A stretch of 64,000 nt of DNA from Caprella mutica. Its lineage: Eukaryota; Arthropoda; Malacostraca; Amphipoda; Caprellidae. The stretch is taken from assembly GCA_947561585.1 (NCBI GenBank), contig CANNZV010001051.1, positions 122,945 through 186,944 of the forward strand, written 5' to 3'. Positions 32,815 through 45,022 of this stretch are shown here, piece by piece (within the stretch, counting starts at the first letter, position 1; every line of letters starts with the position of its first letter). Both the position numbers and the translations under genes were made by a program. The notes beneath the pieces were generated by a model. It did no database searches and had not been told where the DNA came from. It was given only the letters and a program-made list of their open reading frames with translations.

Positions 32815-33283
32815 GGAGTGGTGAGAGGAGAGTGGTGAGAGGAGAGTGGTGAGAGGAGGGAGGAGTGTGGTGAGAGGAGGGAGGAGTGTGGTGAGAGGAG
32901 GGAGGAGTGTGGTGATAGGAGGAAGGAGTGTTGCGAGGGAGGAGTAGTGAGGGGAGTGGTGAGAGGAGGGAAGAGTGTGGTGAGAGGAGGGAGGAGTGTG
33001 GTGAGAGGAGGGAGGAATGTGGTGAGAGGAGGGAGGAGTGTGGTGAGAGGAGGGAAGAGTGTGGTGAGAGGAGGGAGGAGTGTGGTGAGAGGAGGGAGGA
33101 GTGTGGTGAGAGGAGGGAGGAGTGTGGTGAGAGGAGGGAGGAGTATGGTGAGAGGAGGGAGGAGTGTGGTGAGAGGAGGGAGGAATGTGGTGAGAGGAGG
33201 GAGGAATGTGGTGAGAGAAGGGAGGAGTGTGGTGAGAGAAGGGAGGAGTGTGGTGAGAGGAGGGAGGAGTGTGGTGGGAGGAG
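32815..33283. repeat. 21-bp G/A-rich minisatellite
   Basis: Irregular at the left (to about 32,945), then about 16 regular 21-bp units containing GTGAGAGGAGGGAGGAGTGT. The + strand is almost free of C. The unit matches the reverse complement of the 63.4-64.0 kb array at 17 of 21 positions. Confidence 0.94.
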
Positions 33284-33399
33284 ATACTTAAACATTGAAA
33301 AACTATACGTTTTTTTCGTAGATAATTAATTCGTTAACTATTAGTTTAATATTTTGCAACCTACGAATAAGATCAAAAATATTTCAGTCTTTTAATATA

Positions 33400-33572
33400 C
33401 AGTGTGTCCGCAAAAAATGAATCCACTGTCTTGAATCTGCATTATTCATCATTTCACGATAATACGCATAATACATTGGTACCATAGATACGTAGATTAA
33501 TAATAATATATTAAAAATAGTACTTATGAGATAAATTCAATGGTAGTGGATACATTTTTTGCGGACACACTG
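33400..33572. mobile_element. mariner-like MITE, TA-flanked
   Basis: A 173-bp element with near-perfect terminal inverted repeats of about 30 bp. Both ends begin CAGTGTGTCCGCAAAAAATG and continue into ATCCACT with one mismatch. TA flanks both sides (33,398-33,399 and 33,573-33,574). TIRs of the CAG...GTGTCC type next to TA are characteristic of Tc1/mariner. The internal part is non-coding. Confidence 0.88.
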
Positions 33573-33801
33573 TATATTAATAAAATGGGTGAATTAATGA
33601 AATTCAAAATATGGCACATTTTATTTCAAATTTAACATCATTTACACCCAAATACACAATTTTTGCGTTCAGAGTAAAGTCTAAATTTCAAAAGAAATAT
33701 TCTATTAATTTATTTAATTATTGCTATGGACTATTTCGCTAGGAATCACTATTTTTCCAGAGAAAATAGTTTCTTTAGGTATGATAAATGTTATTGAACA
33801 C

Positions 33802-33816
33802 CCGATAGATGGCGCT
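33802..33816 (+). promoter_or_regulatory. CTCF-like motif (weaker)
   Basis: CCGATAGATGGCGCT resembles the arthropod CTCF core AGATGGCGC. It lies 206 bp before a stronger match in the same orientation. Confidence 0.3.
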
Positions 33817-34007
33817 TCAATAACGTTTGCAAAATGTCTATTTATCTTCGTAAATAAGCATAATTAATCTAATTTACAAATAAACCATTAATAGTATCAA
33901 ACCTAATTATAACAATTACTCAGAGATGTACAAACGATCTTTACACAACTTTCATGGAAATACAACAAGATGGGAAAAATGTCTCACTAAGAGCTTCAAA
34001 TATTTGT

Positions 34008-34021
34008 CACTAGATGGCGCC
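34008..34021 (+). promoter_or_regulatory. CTCF-like motif (stronger)
   Basis: CACTAGATGGCGCC fits the CTCF consensus CCASYAGRKGGCRS at nearly all positions. It sits 185 bp before the largest 14-bp array. Binding is untested; the motif can also occur by chance or within old transposons. Confidence 0.35.
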
Positions 34022-34205
34022 TTGTCAAAATAAATTAAATTTCCTTTTCTGTTATAATCATTATTTAGATAAATAAAGTATATTTCATAATTAATAAAGC
34101 TGAATCTATCAAAAGATATATTAGCAAATGTTTGATTTTACTCGCACCTTCAAATATTTCGACTGATATTTTTATGAGGGAAGGCGTGTGTGAAAATAAG
34201 AGAAT

Positions 34206-35992
34206 TATTAAAGGGTAATTGTTAGAGGGTAATCGTTAGAGGGTAATCGTTAGAGGGTAATCGTTAGAGGGTAATCGTTAGAGGGTAATTGTTAGAGGGT
34301 AATCGTTAGAGGGTAATCGTTAGAGGGTAATTGTTAGAGGGTAATCGTTAGAGGGTAATTGTTAGAGGGTAATCGTTAGAGGGTGATTGTTAGAGGGTAA
34401 TTGTTAGAGGGTAATCGTTAAAGGGTAATTGTTAGAGGGTAATTGTTAGAGGGTAATTGTTAGAGGGTAATTGTTAGAGGGTAATCGTTAGAGGGTAATT
34501 GTTAGAGGGTAATCGTTAGAGGGTAATTGTTAGAGGGTAATTGTTAGAGGGTAATTGTTAGAGGGTAATTGTTAGAGGGTAATTGTTAGAGGGTAATCGT
34601 TAAAGGGTAATTGTTAGAGGGTAATTGTTAGAGGGTAATCGTTAGAGGGTAATTGTTAGAGGGTAATTGTTAGAGGGTAATCGTTGGAGGGTAATTGTTA
34701 GAGGGTAATTGTTAGAGGGTAATTGTTAGAGGGTAATTTTTAGAGGGTAATCGTTAAAGGGTAATTGTTAGAGGGTAATTGTTAGAGGGTAATTGTTAGA
34801 GGGTAATTGTTAGAGGGTAATCGTTAGAGGGTAATCGTTAGAGGGTAATTGTTAGAGGGTAATTGTTAGAGGGTAATTGTTAGAGGGTAATCGTTAGAGG
34901 GTAATCGTTAGAGGGTAATTGTTAGAGGGTAATTGTTAGAGGGTAATCGTTAGAGGGTAATTGTTAGAGAGTAATTATTAGAGGGTAATTGTTAGAGGGT
35001 AATCGTTAGAGGGTAATTGTTAGAGGATAATCGTTAGAGGGTAATTGTTAGAGGGTAATCGTTAGAGGGTAATCGTTAGAGAGTAATCGTTAGAGGGTTA
35101 TCGCTAAAGGGTAATCGTTAGAGGGTAACTGTAAGAGGGTAATTGTTAGAGGGTAATCGTTAGAGGGTAATCATTAGAGGGTAATCGTTAGAGGGTAATC
35201 GTTAGAGGGTAATCGTTAGAGGGTAATCGTTAGAGGGTAATCGTTAGAGGGTAATCGTTAGAGGGTAATCGTTAGAGAGTAATCGTTAGAGGGTAATCGT
35301 TAGAGGGTAATCGTTAGAGGGTAATCGTTTGAGGGTAATCGTTAGAGGGTAATCGTTAGAGGGTAATCGTTAGAGGGTAATCGTTAGAGGGTAATCGTTA
35401 GAGGGTAATCGTTAGAGGGTAATCGTTAGAGGGTAACTGTAAGAGGGTAACTGTAAGAGGGTAATTGTTAGAGGGTAATCGTTAGAGGGTAATCATTAGA
35501 GGGTAATCGTTTGAGGGTAATCGTTAGAGGGTAATCGTTAGAGGGTAATCGTTAGAGGGTAATCGTTAGAGGGTAATCGTTAGAGGGTAATTGTTAGAGG
35601 GGAATCGTTAGAGGGTAATTGTTAGAGGGTAATCGTTAGAGGGTAATTGTTAGAGGGTAATCGTTAGAGGGTAATCGTTAGAGGGTAATCGTTAGAGGGT
35701 AATCGTTAAAGGGTAATCGTTAGAGGGTAACTGTAAGAGGGTAATCGTTAGAGGGTAACTGTAAGAGGGTAATTGTTAGAGGGTAATCGTTAGAGGGTAA
35801 TCATTAGAGGGTAATCGTTAGAGGGTAATCGTTAGAGGGTAATCGTTAGAGGGTAATCGTTAGAGGGTAATCGTTAAGGGTAATCGTTAGAGGGTAATCG
35901 TTAGAGGGTAATCGTTAGAGGGTAATCGTTAGAGGGTAATCGTTAGAGGGTAATCAATAGAGGGTTATCATTAGAGGGTTATCATTAGAGGT
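34206..35992. repeat. 14-bp minisatellite, about 127 units
   Basis: Tandem GTTAGAGGGTAATC and GTTAGAGGGTAATT units. The T form is frequent in the left half and the C form dominates the right half. A CTGTAAGAGGGTAA block recurs near 35,125, 35,435 and 35,730, with neighbouring variants in the same order, so roughly 300-bp blocks have been duplicated. Confidence 0.97.
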
Positions 35993-36664
35993 GTTTCACA
36001 ATAACTTCATGCGGGCAGGCACCAACACTCACTCCATCAAATGAATCACTTCAACTAAAGCAGCAAATACTAATTGTCGATTCACAGCTCATGCACTGAG
36101 GTCTGATGGTTGTTAAGTGCTCTCTAATTCTATTCACTTGAATTACATAAATGATGTGGGGAAAAGTAAAAAATTGTATTGATGTGAGAAAATTAAACTT
36201 TCGTAACTATTTAAATATAGTACAATTCAATGTAACAAAATGAAATTAACAAAAGGTAATTCAGTTATTAATATTCGGTAACTAGTGTATTTCACGTCAA
36301 ATATGACGTACTATAAATTATTTGAAATATTAGAATAATTTTGATGAAATTATCATGATTTTTTGTTAACAGTTCGTTTGTTTTTCGTTGTGATTTATAA
36401 ATCTATTCTTCATTTTTTCAGATTTCCTGTTTCCCAGATTTTTTTCCACGGATTTTTATTTTCGGATTGCCTGTTTATAGAATTTTCAAAAAAATCCGTA
36501 TTTGCACCCCCCCCCCCCTGTACTCTCACTGCACCCCCCCCCCCCCCTGTTCCCCGATGGGTGCATAGCGTAATTCCATTTCCGACCAATGGATGCAATT
36601 CAATAGTGTCTACAAACACACTAGTTACACAGAGCAACACTGAGGAGAAATGAATGGAGGGAAG
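35993..36664. other. Unique AT-rich spacer with two poly-C tracts
   Basis: Unique sequence. Two C-tracts lie at about 36,506-36,518 and 36,534-36,547. No gene seen; open frames through here carry no recognisable domain. Confidence 0.6.
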
Positions 36665-37220
36665 AGTAAATAGTACTGTTATAGCTACACCAAATAGTAC
36701 TGTGATAGGTACACCAAATAGTACTGTGATAGCTACACCAAATAGTACTGTGATAGGTACACCAAATAGTACTGTGATAGGTACACCAAATAGTACTGTG
36801 ATAGGTACACCAAATAGTACTGTGATAGCTACACCAAATAGTACTGTGATAGGTACACCAAATAGTACTGTGATAGGTACACCAAATAGTACTGTGATAG
36901 CTACACCAAATAGTACTGTGATAGGTACACCAAATAGTACTGTTATAGCTACACCAAATAGTTCTGTGAAAGGTACACCAAATAGTACTGTGATAGGTAC
37001 ACCAAATAGTACTGTGATAGGTACACCAAATAGTACTGTGATAGCTACACCAAATAGTACTGTGATAGGTACACCAAATAGTACTGTGATAGCTACACCA
37101 AATAGTTCTGTGATAGATACACCAAATAGTACTGTGATAGCTACACCAAATAGAACTGTGATAGATACACCAAATAGAACTGTGATAGGTACACCAAATA
37201 GTACTGTGATAGGTACACCA
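36665..37220. repeat. 24-bp minisatellite
   Basis: About 23 units of 24 bp with core ATAGGTACACCAAATAGTAC and GGTACACC / GCTACACC variants. It shares TACACCAAATA with the array that follows without a gap. Confidence 0.95.
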
Positions 37221-37606
37221 AATAATGTGTTGGAGTGGTACACCAAATAATGTGTTGGAGTGGGTACACCAAATAATGTGTTGGAGTGGTACACCAAATA
37301 ATGTGATGGAGTGGTACACCAAATAATGTGTTGGAGTGGGTACACCAAATAATGTGTTGGAGTGGGTACACCAAATAATGTGTTGGAGTGGTACACCAAA
37401 TAATGTGTTGGAGTGGGTACACCAAATCATGTGTTGGAGTGGTACACCAAATAATGTGTTGGAGTGGGTACACCAAATAATGTGTTGGAGTGGGTACACC
37501 AAATCATGTGTTGGAGTGGTACACCAAATAATGTGTTGGAGTGGGTACACCAAATCATGTGTTGGAGTGGTACACCAAATAATGTGTTGGAGTGGGTACA
37601 CCAAAT
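37221..37606. repeat. 25-26 bp minisatellite joined to the 24-bp array
   Basis: About 15 units with core TACACCAAATAATGTGTTGG, containing ACAC-CAAATAAT-GTGT. AATAATG and AATCATG units alternate in places. It appears to be a derivative of the neighbouring 24-bp unit, with the second half of the unit replaced. Confidence 0.94.
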
Positions 37607-39067
37607 CACTTCTATTGACAGAGTTAGGCAGCACGGCATGGAGAAATGGGAGCAATTTGGTGACTGCAATGACGCTAAGGGCCGCCACACAATATGTTAC
37701 TCAGATTTCGCTGTGTCAGCACCTTCACTGTTCTTAGGGTCGCCTTACACCCACAATATGGGGAGGGGGGCTATTGGGAGGGAGGGGGGTAAACGTATGC
37801 AAATGGAGAAGTGTTTGATTACGAGAAAAACACAGAAAATGTTGTCTGCATGAAGTTAGAATATTGTACAGATATTATTTGCAATAACGAAAGGTAGGAT
37901 GGTCATAACTAAGAGTGATGAAGAGGCAACAGTTTGGCTGTGATGTCCTGTAGTACAGAATCCAATGTGCAGAATGAGGTAAACGCAGCCAAAGTTTGAT
38001 CGTTGGCAAGTTTGGGTGAACTTTTAGCACACAGGATTTCAAAGCTGCCACAAGTTTTCAAATTGAAATCATGAATGACTTTAGAGTCTCACATTCACTG
38101 TTAGTGCCTATAATAAACAACGCAATTAGCCATGTGAGCAGTGGTAGAGTGAGTTTGCGGTGGTTAGGTGGGGGACACTTTTCCCTCCACAGTGAATGTA
38201 TATCAAAGCCTTTCTTCAATAATAACCATCATCAAGTATCTATAATTTGTCTGGCAACTGACACCTTAATACTTAATTACTCTAAAAATTAAAGTTGCTA
38301 GTTTTCTCGTGAGCAGCATGAGCTACTTGTTAGGTGGTAACATCATGCGCTCCCAGCGTCACAGGATGTGACTCTGTTTAGAGACCTAGAAAGCAAAGAC
38401 TGCGCTATGTGAAAACAAACACCAGGTCAGCCATACGCTGCGCTGGGGAACCAAAAGGATATGGCAAATTAACATAGCATTTAGGTTACAACTATGAGAA
38501 ATAGTGAACAGTACAACATTTTATAGGAAAATACTATCAACTTCAGTGTACATATGATTGGCAATCAACATTCTTTTTTTACTTTTCTACAAATATCTTT
38601 TCACAGAGATGATACAACAGATATTTATATTCATATGTAACTTATCAAAAATAAGGTCTTTGAAATTAAATACCCTGTACATAGGCCTATAACCCATCAA
38701 ACTATTTACCTCACTCCTTAGCTTTGTATTATAAAATACATTTGAAAAGTCTAATTGTGATGAATGAACTGAGTAACCCTAAGCAACTATGCGGGTAAAA
38801 TTTAAGCCTCTGAAGTTCTTCAACCCCATCGATAATTTATTTCGGTGAAATTTTTTAGCAGATATAGTTATTAAAATAAATCGTAATTTATTTCTTCTGC
38901 CCGAAAGCAGTTTTAATTTTTTCTCATGATGATCGATACCGTATAGCTTATCGCTATAGTTTATCGTGGTAAGTTGATAACACTATCAGGTTATCGGTGA
39001 GGGCACATTATCGTTAATGCAGTTACTTACAGGACATAATATGGTACAAAATGCAATGTGAAGATAA
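37607..39067. other. Unique spacer
   Basis: About 1.46 kb of mostly AT-rich unique sequence with a G-rich patch near 37,758-37,790. I see no recognisable coding region, RNA gene or mobile element. Confidence 0.55.
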
Positions 39068-39398
39068 AAGTGACACTGTAGTGTGGTGCAGTGACACTGT
39101 AGTGTGGTGCAGTGACACTGTAGTGTGGTACAGTGACACTGTAGTGTGGTACAGTGACACTGTAGTGTGGTGCAGTGACACTGTAGTGTGGTACAGTGAC
39201 ACTGTAGTGTGGTACAGTGACACTGTAGTGTGGTACAGTGACACTGTAGTGTGGTGTAGTGACACTGTAGTGTGGTGCAGTGACACTGTAGTGTGGTGCA
39301 GTGACACTGTAGTGTGGTGTAGTGACACTGTAGTGTGGTGTAGTGACACTGTAGTGTGGTGTAGTGACACTGTAGTGTGGTGTAGTGACACTGTAGTG
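39068..39398. repeat. 21-bp minisatellite with 5-2-5 inverted repeat
   Basis: About 16 units of 21 bp containing GTGACACTGTAGTGTGGT. The dyad is ACACT-GT-AGTGT. Variants (GCA, ACA, GTA) fall only in the link between dyads. Confidence 0.96.
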
Positions 39399-39721
39399 TA
39401 GTTAGGTACAATAATGTCACTCATTAGGCCCTCTTTCTTTAATTAGCTGCTCTTTACTTTAATTACATCAATAAGTAGAGGCTTTTCTAAGCACTGAGTG
39501 GGGGTAATTAGAACAGAAGTGCTAACTTATCACCTCCACACCACTGAACCTCAATACAATTCTAACACTCAATGTCTTAATGGTATGATGTACATACCTA
39601 CTGTACAGAACACACTGGCCACATACAACAGACAGCATACTAACGGCACACAGTCTAAGCACCAACGGAGATGGAAATAATCATAATTTGGGTGATTATT
39701 TAACACCGCTTCAACACTCCA
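39399..39721. other. Unique spacer
   Basis: Unique sequence. No gene seen. Confidence 0.6.
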
Positions 39722-40385
39722 AAAATCCCCCATAACACCGTGACACCGAATATCCCCCATAACACCGTGACACCGAATATCCCCCATAACACCGAATATC
39801 CCCCATAACACCGTGACACCGAATATCCCCCATAACACCGAAACACCGAATATCCCCCATAACACCGTAACACCGAATATCCCCTTAACACCATAACACC
39901 GAATATCCCCCATAACACCGAATATCCCCCATATCCCCATTACACCGAATATCCCCATAACACCATAACACCGAATATCCCCCATAACACCGTAACACCG
40001 AATATCCCCATAACACCGAATATCCCCATAACACCATAACACCGAATATCCCCCATAACACCGTAACACCGAATATCCCCCATAACACCGAATATCCCCA
40101 TAACACCGTAACACCGAATATCCCCATAACACCATAACACCGAATATCCCCATAACACCGAATATCCCCCATAACACCGTAACACCGAATATCCCCCATA
40201 ACACCGAATATCCCCATAACACCATAACACCGAATATCCCCCATAACACCGTAACACCGAATATCACCCGTAACACCGAATATCCCCCATAACACCGTAA
40301 CACCGAATATCACCCGTAACACCGAATATCCCCCATAACACCGTAACACCGAATATCCCCCATAACACCGTAACACCGAACATCC
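39722..40385. repeat. Irregular AACACCG / AATATCCCCC repeat
   Basis: Built from two modules, CATAACACCGTAACACC and GAATATCCCCC, combined in variable order, giving unit lengths of about 17-29 bp. C-runs of 4-5 recur throughout. Confidence 0.92.
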
Positions 40386-40552
40386 CTCATATCCCGCTAT
40401 CCAGGTTTGATTGTGGCGGAATTGTCTCTCGTAACTTCTCCAGTTGCCAAAGTTTGCACAAATGCTTCCTCGTTAGTGCGACTTGGGGACTTGTTGAATG
40501 GGGGGAATGAGGGGATTTAAAATGGGGGGAATTAAAATGGGGGAATTGAAAT

Positions 40553-41255
40553 GAGGGGGTAGCTTTGCAATGAGGGGGTAGCTTTGCAATGAGGGGGTAG
40601 CTTTGCAATGAGGGGGTAGCTTTGCAATGAGGGGGTAGCTTTGTAATGAGGGGGTAGCTTTGCAATGAGGGGGTAGCTTTGCAATGAGGGGGTAGCTTTG
40701 CAATGAGGGGGTAGCTTTGCAATGAGGGGGTAGCTTTGTAATGAGGGGGTAGCTTTGCAATGAGGGGGTAGCTTTGCAATGAGGGGGGTAGCTTTGCAAT
40801 GAGGGGGTAGCTTTGCAATGAGGGGGTAGCTTTGCAATGAGGGGGTAGCTTTGTAATGAGGGGGTAGCTTTGCAATGAGGGGGTAGCTTTGTAATGAGGG
40901 GGTAGCTTTGTAATGAGGGGGTAGCTTTGCAATGAGGGGGTAGCTTTGCAATGAGGGGGGTAGCTTTGCAATGAGGGGGTAGCTTTGCAATGAGGGGGTA
41001 GCTTTGCAATGAGGGGGTAGCTTTGTAATGAGGGGGTAGCTTTGCAATGAGGGGGTAGCTTTGCAATGAGGGGGGTAGCTTTGCAATGAGGGGGTAGCTT
41101 TGCAATGAGGGGGTAGCTTTGCAATGAGGGGGTAGCTTTGCAATGCGGGGGTAGCTTTGCAATGAGGGGGTAGCTTTGCAATGAGGGGGTAGCTTTGCAA
41201 TGAGGGGGTAGCTTTGCAATGAGGGGGTAGCTTTGCAATGAGGGGGTAGCTTTGT
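40553..41255. repeat. 19-bp G-tract minisatellite
   Basis: About 37 units of GGGGGTAGCTTTGCAATGA. Length variants are almost only extra G (GGGGGG at about 40,785, 40,955 and 41,070). A GTAATGA variant is scattered. The + strand carries a G5 run every 19 bp. Confidence 0.96.
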
Positions 41256-41875
41256 ACTGCGGGGTAGGAAGCGTTCATCGGAATTAAGAGAGAGATTAAG
41301 TCTGCTGTTCATGTTCCAATGTAGTTCCTAACTGGTAAACAAGCAGATTGATGCAAAGAAATGTTCAGAGATGAACAGTCTTATTCTACAGAGATGCACA
41401 AAGAGATTCTCATCTTTTCGTGCTTTTGAGGTAAAATTAACCTGTTAATCAAAGCAAAGATAATTAGAAACATTTATGCGTTGGTTTTCATCTGCCACAC
41501 TGAAAGAAATTACAAACTAAATGAGTTGCAAAAACATTAACGCCAGACTATAGGCAAAGGCGATAGCTGAGGTGTGGGTGTAATTAGGTATACGCCTCAT
41601 TGTTCGCTAGCTCCTCGATACACTTTTCACTCTACTCTTATTGTAGTAGATACACTGGATGCAGTAGATATACTTTAGCTAGCAGTGAAAAGAAGACATA
41701 TCTAACGGAAGAGAGATATAAGTTAGGTATTATTTTCAAAGAGTGTATCAGTTGGTGTTATATTATATCAAAGGCGTAACGCACCCATTGGAGGTGTGGC
41801 AAAGAGATGAAAATAAAGAAAAGAGAGAGAGAGAGATATATTGGAGTAAAAACTGGCGCCAAATCTACCCACACA
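41256..41875. other. Unique AT-rich spacer
   Basis: Unique sequence with a GA-rich run just before the next array. CTTTTCACT and AGTGAAAAG occur as an inverted pair near 41,625-41,695. No gene seen. Confidence 0.55.
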
Positions 41876-42762
41876 CGAGGAAGAGATAACCATCTCACTT
41901 GGGGAAGAGATAACCATCTCACTTGGGGAAGAGATAACCATCTCACTTGGGGAAGAGATAACCATCTCACTTGGGGAAGAGATAACCATCTCACTTGGGG
42001 AAGAGATAACCATCTCACTTGGGGAAGAGATAACCATCTCACTTGGGGAAGAGATAACCATCTCACTTGGGGAAGAGATAACCATCTCACTTGGGGAAGA
42101 GATAACCATCTCACTTGGGGAAGAGATAACCATCACACTTGGGGAAGAGATAGCCATCACACTTGGGGAAGAGATAACCATCACACTTGGGGAAGAGATA
42201 GCCATCACACTTGGGGAAGAGATAACCATCACACTTGGGGAAGAGATAACCATCTCACTTGGGGAAGAGATAACCATCACACTTGGGGAAGAGAAAACCA
42301 TCTCACTTGGGGAAGAGATAACCATCACACTTGTGGAAGAGATAACCATCTCACTTTGGGAAGAGATAACCATCACACTTGGGGAAGAGATAACCATCAC
42401 ACTTGGGGAAGAGATAACCATCTCACTTGGGGAAGAGATAACCATCACACTTGGGGAAGAGATAACCATCATACTTGGGGAAGAGATAACCATCACACTT
42501 GTGGAAGAGATAACCATCTCACTTGGGGAAGAGATAACCATCACACTTGGGGAAGAGATAACCATCACACTTGGGGAAGAGATAACCATCACACTTGGGG
42601 AAGAGATAACCATCTCACTTGGGGAAGAGATAACCATCACACTTGGGGAAGAGATAACCATCACACTTGGGGAAGAGATAACCATCACACTTGGGGAAGA
42701 GATAACCATCACACTTGGGGAAGAGATAACCATCACACTTGGGGAAGAGATAACCATCACAA
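41876..42762. repeat. 24-bp minisatellite with 5-4-5 inverted repeat
   Basis: About 37 units with core GGGGAAGAGATAACCATCTC. The first 10 units are identical and carry GAGAT-AACC-ATCTC. Later units are mostly ATCACAC, which reduces the arms to GAT/ATC. Confidence 0.96.
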
Positions 42763-42907
42763 GTGACAGTAAGCATGAAGATATAATAATATTTTTTACA
42801 TGTGAGAAATGCTAATGACAGCAAAAGCAGTTGCTACACTTTAAATATAAAACAAAGTCCAGTTGAGAAACACACATACACACACACACTGTCTTGGAGT
42901 GGTGCCA

Positions 42908-43132
42908 TGGGAGAGGAGAGGAGGAGTGAGCGGAGAGAAGAGGAGTGAGAGGAGAGGAGGAGTGAGCAGAGAGAAGAGGAGTGAGAGGAGAGGAGGAGTG
43001 AGCGGAGAGAAGAGGAGTGAGAGGAGAGGAGGAGTGAGCGGAGAGAAGAGGAGTGAGAGGAGAGAAGAGGAGTGAGAGGAGAAAAGAGGAGTGAGAGAAG
43101 AGGAGTGAGAGGAGAGAAGAGGAGTGAGAGAG
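42908..43132. repeat. Polypurine minisatellite (about 36 bp)
   Basis: Repeats built from GTGAGAGGAGAGGAGGAGTG and AGCGGAGAGAAGAGGA. The + strand is almost pure purine for about 220 bp. Contains the shared GTGAGAGGAG motif. Confidence 0.92.
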
Positions 43133-43975
43133 AAGTACACAATCTACGCATTATATATGTGTTATATTCAAGTTATTTCTTTGAACCAAATGCCTCTGTT
43201 AACATTGGTAATTGTACAAAAATAGGATTAAAAGAATATTACATCAGTGATATAAAATTTAATATCATTGTCATTGTTTTTTTTCTCTTAAGGAAAATAG
43301 AAATAAAATACACCAGAGTACAATATCTCTCCTATGCACACGGAATAAAGTGCTGAAGGTTAAGTTGTTCTCTTGCTAGGGTGAAGTAAGGTAATTATCA
43401 GTCACCTTATAAGGCAATCTATTGACGCTATCGGTAAATAACTGCATTATAACAACAGCAACAATTGCATATCCATTACACACATCATCCAGATGGTCCC
43501 TACACTTGCTAACATTTCCTCATTTTGATATGCAATTAATGCATGAGGAATTATTTTAAAGCTAAAAAAGGCAAGAAAATCTTGGCAGTAATGTTAGCTA
43601 ATAAGTTGCTTAACAACTACCTATCTTCTAAAATGTTGAAAAGATTCATCAGAATAAACTAAGCACAATATTAATGTTGTTTCCGCACTTTTTAATGTTA
43701 AATTGATTACTCGGATAAACTAACATCGCTTCAATGGTTTCACTAACTTATTAAGATATGAAATGTTATAAGAATTATGCAAAGAACAGAATTATCATAA
43801 ATATGCAATTGAATGAAAATTGTCAACAAAAGTCACACAAATAAGTGAATTTCAAACTATTTAAAATACGCAAATAAGTGAATTTCATAAATACGAGGAT
43901 ATGCTATTACATGCAGGTACATCATAAGTATATACATAGGTTAGTTTAGAGGTACTTATATATGGTTGACAGACA
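43133..43975. other. Unique AT-rich spacer
   Basis: AT-rich unique sequence. No gene recognised. Confidence 0.6.
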
Positions 43976-44248
43976 TTTCGTCGACCAATTTTCGAAAAAG
44001 GGGATATTAGAACACTAATATATGTGTATGGGGGAGTGTCATCCCCCCCCCCCTAAACCCCCTACCAAGTCATTAAAAAAATTATGAAGTGTGCAGTACA
44101 ACAAGCTAGCAGATGCAACGAACTACATAACGGCCATTTATGCTGAGTGTTTCACGATTATCTTCATTAAAATATGTTAATATTCATTTACATATTGAAT
44201 AATCTTTATTTATGTTAATATGCCCTTCACAAAAATTCGTCGACGAAA
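43976..44248. mobile_element. Small DNA element related to the core of the 27.8-kb foldback
   Basis: Short terminal inverted repeats: the left end is TTTCGTCGACCAATTTTC and the right end reads inward TTTCGTCGACGAATTTTT. The interior (about 44,010-44,140) aligns with 28,090-28,195 of the foldback, sharing ATATATGTGTA, the C-rich stretch, GTCATTAA, GCAGTACAACAA and GAACTACATAACGG. No clear target duplication. No coding capacity. Confidence 0.65.
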
Positions 44249-44639
44249 CCTCTCCACACCACATTTAGAGGTTATTTCTTTTTTCAAGCAGAGGCTACCA
44301 TCACCGCCTCTATTTCCTACCTCTAAATAAGGCCTGTGGGTGTCCGGGTTTACGCCCAAAGGGTGACATGGAGGGAGGGAAGTCACTACTCATATCAATC
44401 TATATTATAGTCTGTGGCTAGAACAAATTGCAACACACCCAAACATTTAAAACTTACCCCATCTATGATAGTTACAGAAAATAATAACATTAATGTGTAC
44501 TTAATATCTTAGCCATTCAAATTTCACACCTGAACATAGAAAAGAAAAATATTAATTTAATACAAAGACACATTTAGTCATTAGAAATAATGTACTATTA
44601 TAAAAAGCGGAAATATCGTTTGTAAATATAAATTACAAT
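44249..44639. other. Unique spacer
   Basis: Unique sequence with a GC-richer part at about 44,290-44,390. No gene recognised. Confidence 0.55.
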
Positions 44640-44641
44640 GA

Positions 44642-45022
44642 CCCCATTAATCCCCCACCACCCCATTAATCCCCCACCACCCCATTAATCCCCCACTACC
44701 CCATTAATCCCCCACCACCCCATTAATCCCCCACCACCCCATTAATCCCCCACCACCCCATTAATCCCCCACCACCCCATCAATCCCCCACCACCCCATT
44801 AATCCCCCACCACCCCATTAACCCCCCACCACCCCATTAACCCCCCACCACCCCATTAATCCCCCACCACCCCATTAATCCCCCACCACCCCATTAATCC
44901 CCCACCACCCCATTAACCCCCCACCACCCCATTAATATCCCACCACCCCATTAATCCCCCACCACCCCATTAATCCCCCACCACCCCATTAATCCCCCAC
45001 CACCCCATTAATCCCCCACATC
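44642..45022. repeat. 19-bp C-tract minisatellite
   Basis: About 20 units of CCCCATTAATCCCCCACCA. C4 and C5 runs are separated by only 4-6 nt (ATTAAT, ACCA), so the minus strand has G4/G5 runs with short loops throughout. A few units have AACCCC. Confidence 0.96.

Larger units (their letters stand above)
33575..34205. other. Unique AT-rich spacer with two TAGATGGCGC motifs
   Basis: AT-rich unique sequence between the MITE and the 14-bp array. The only notable items are the two CTCF-like motifs listed separately. Confidence 0.6.

Noticed and set aside
32928..33329. A frame rich in GERREEC repeats resembling a coiled-coil protein
   Set aside because: The 21-bp repeat encodes it by chance, and the reverse strand encodes an equally open SSLLSPH frame.
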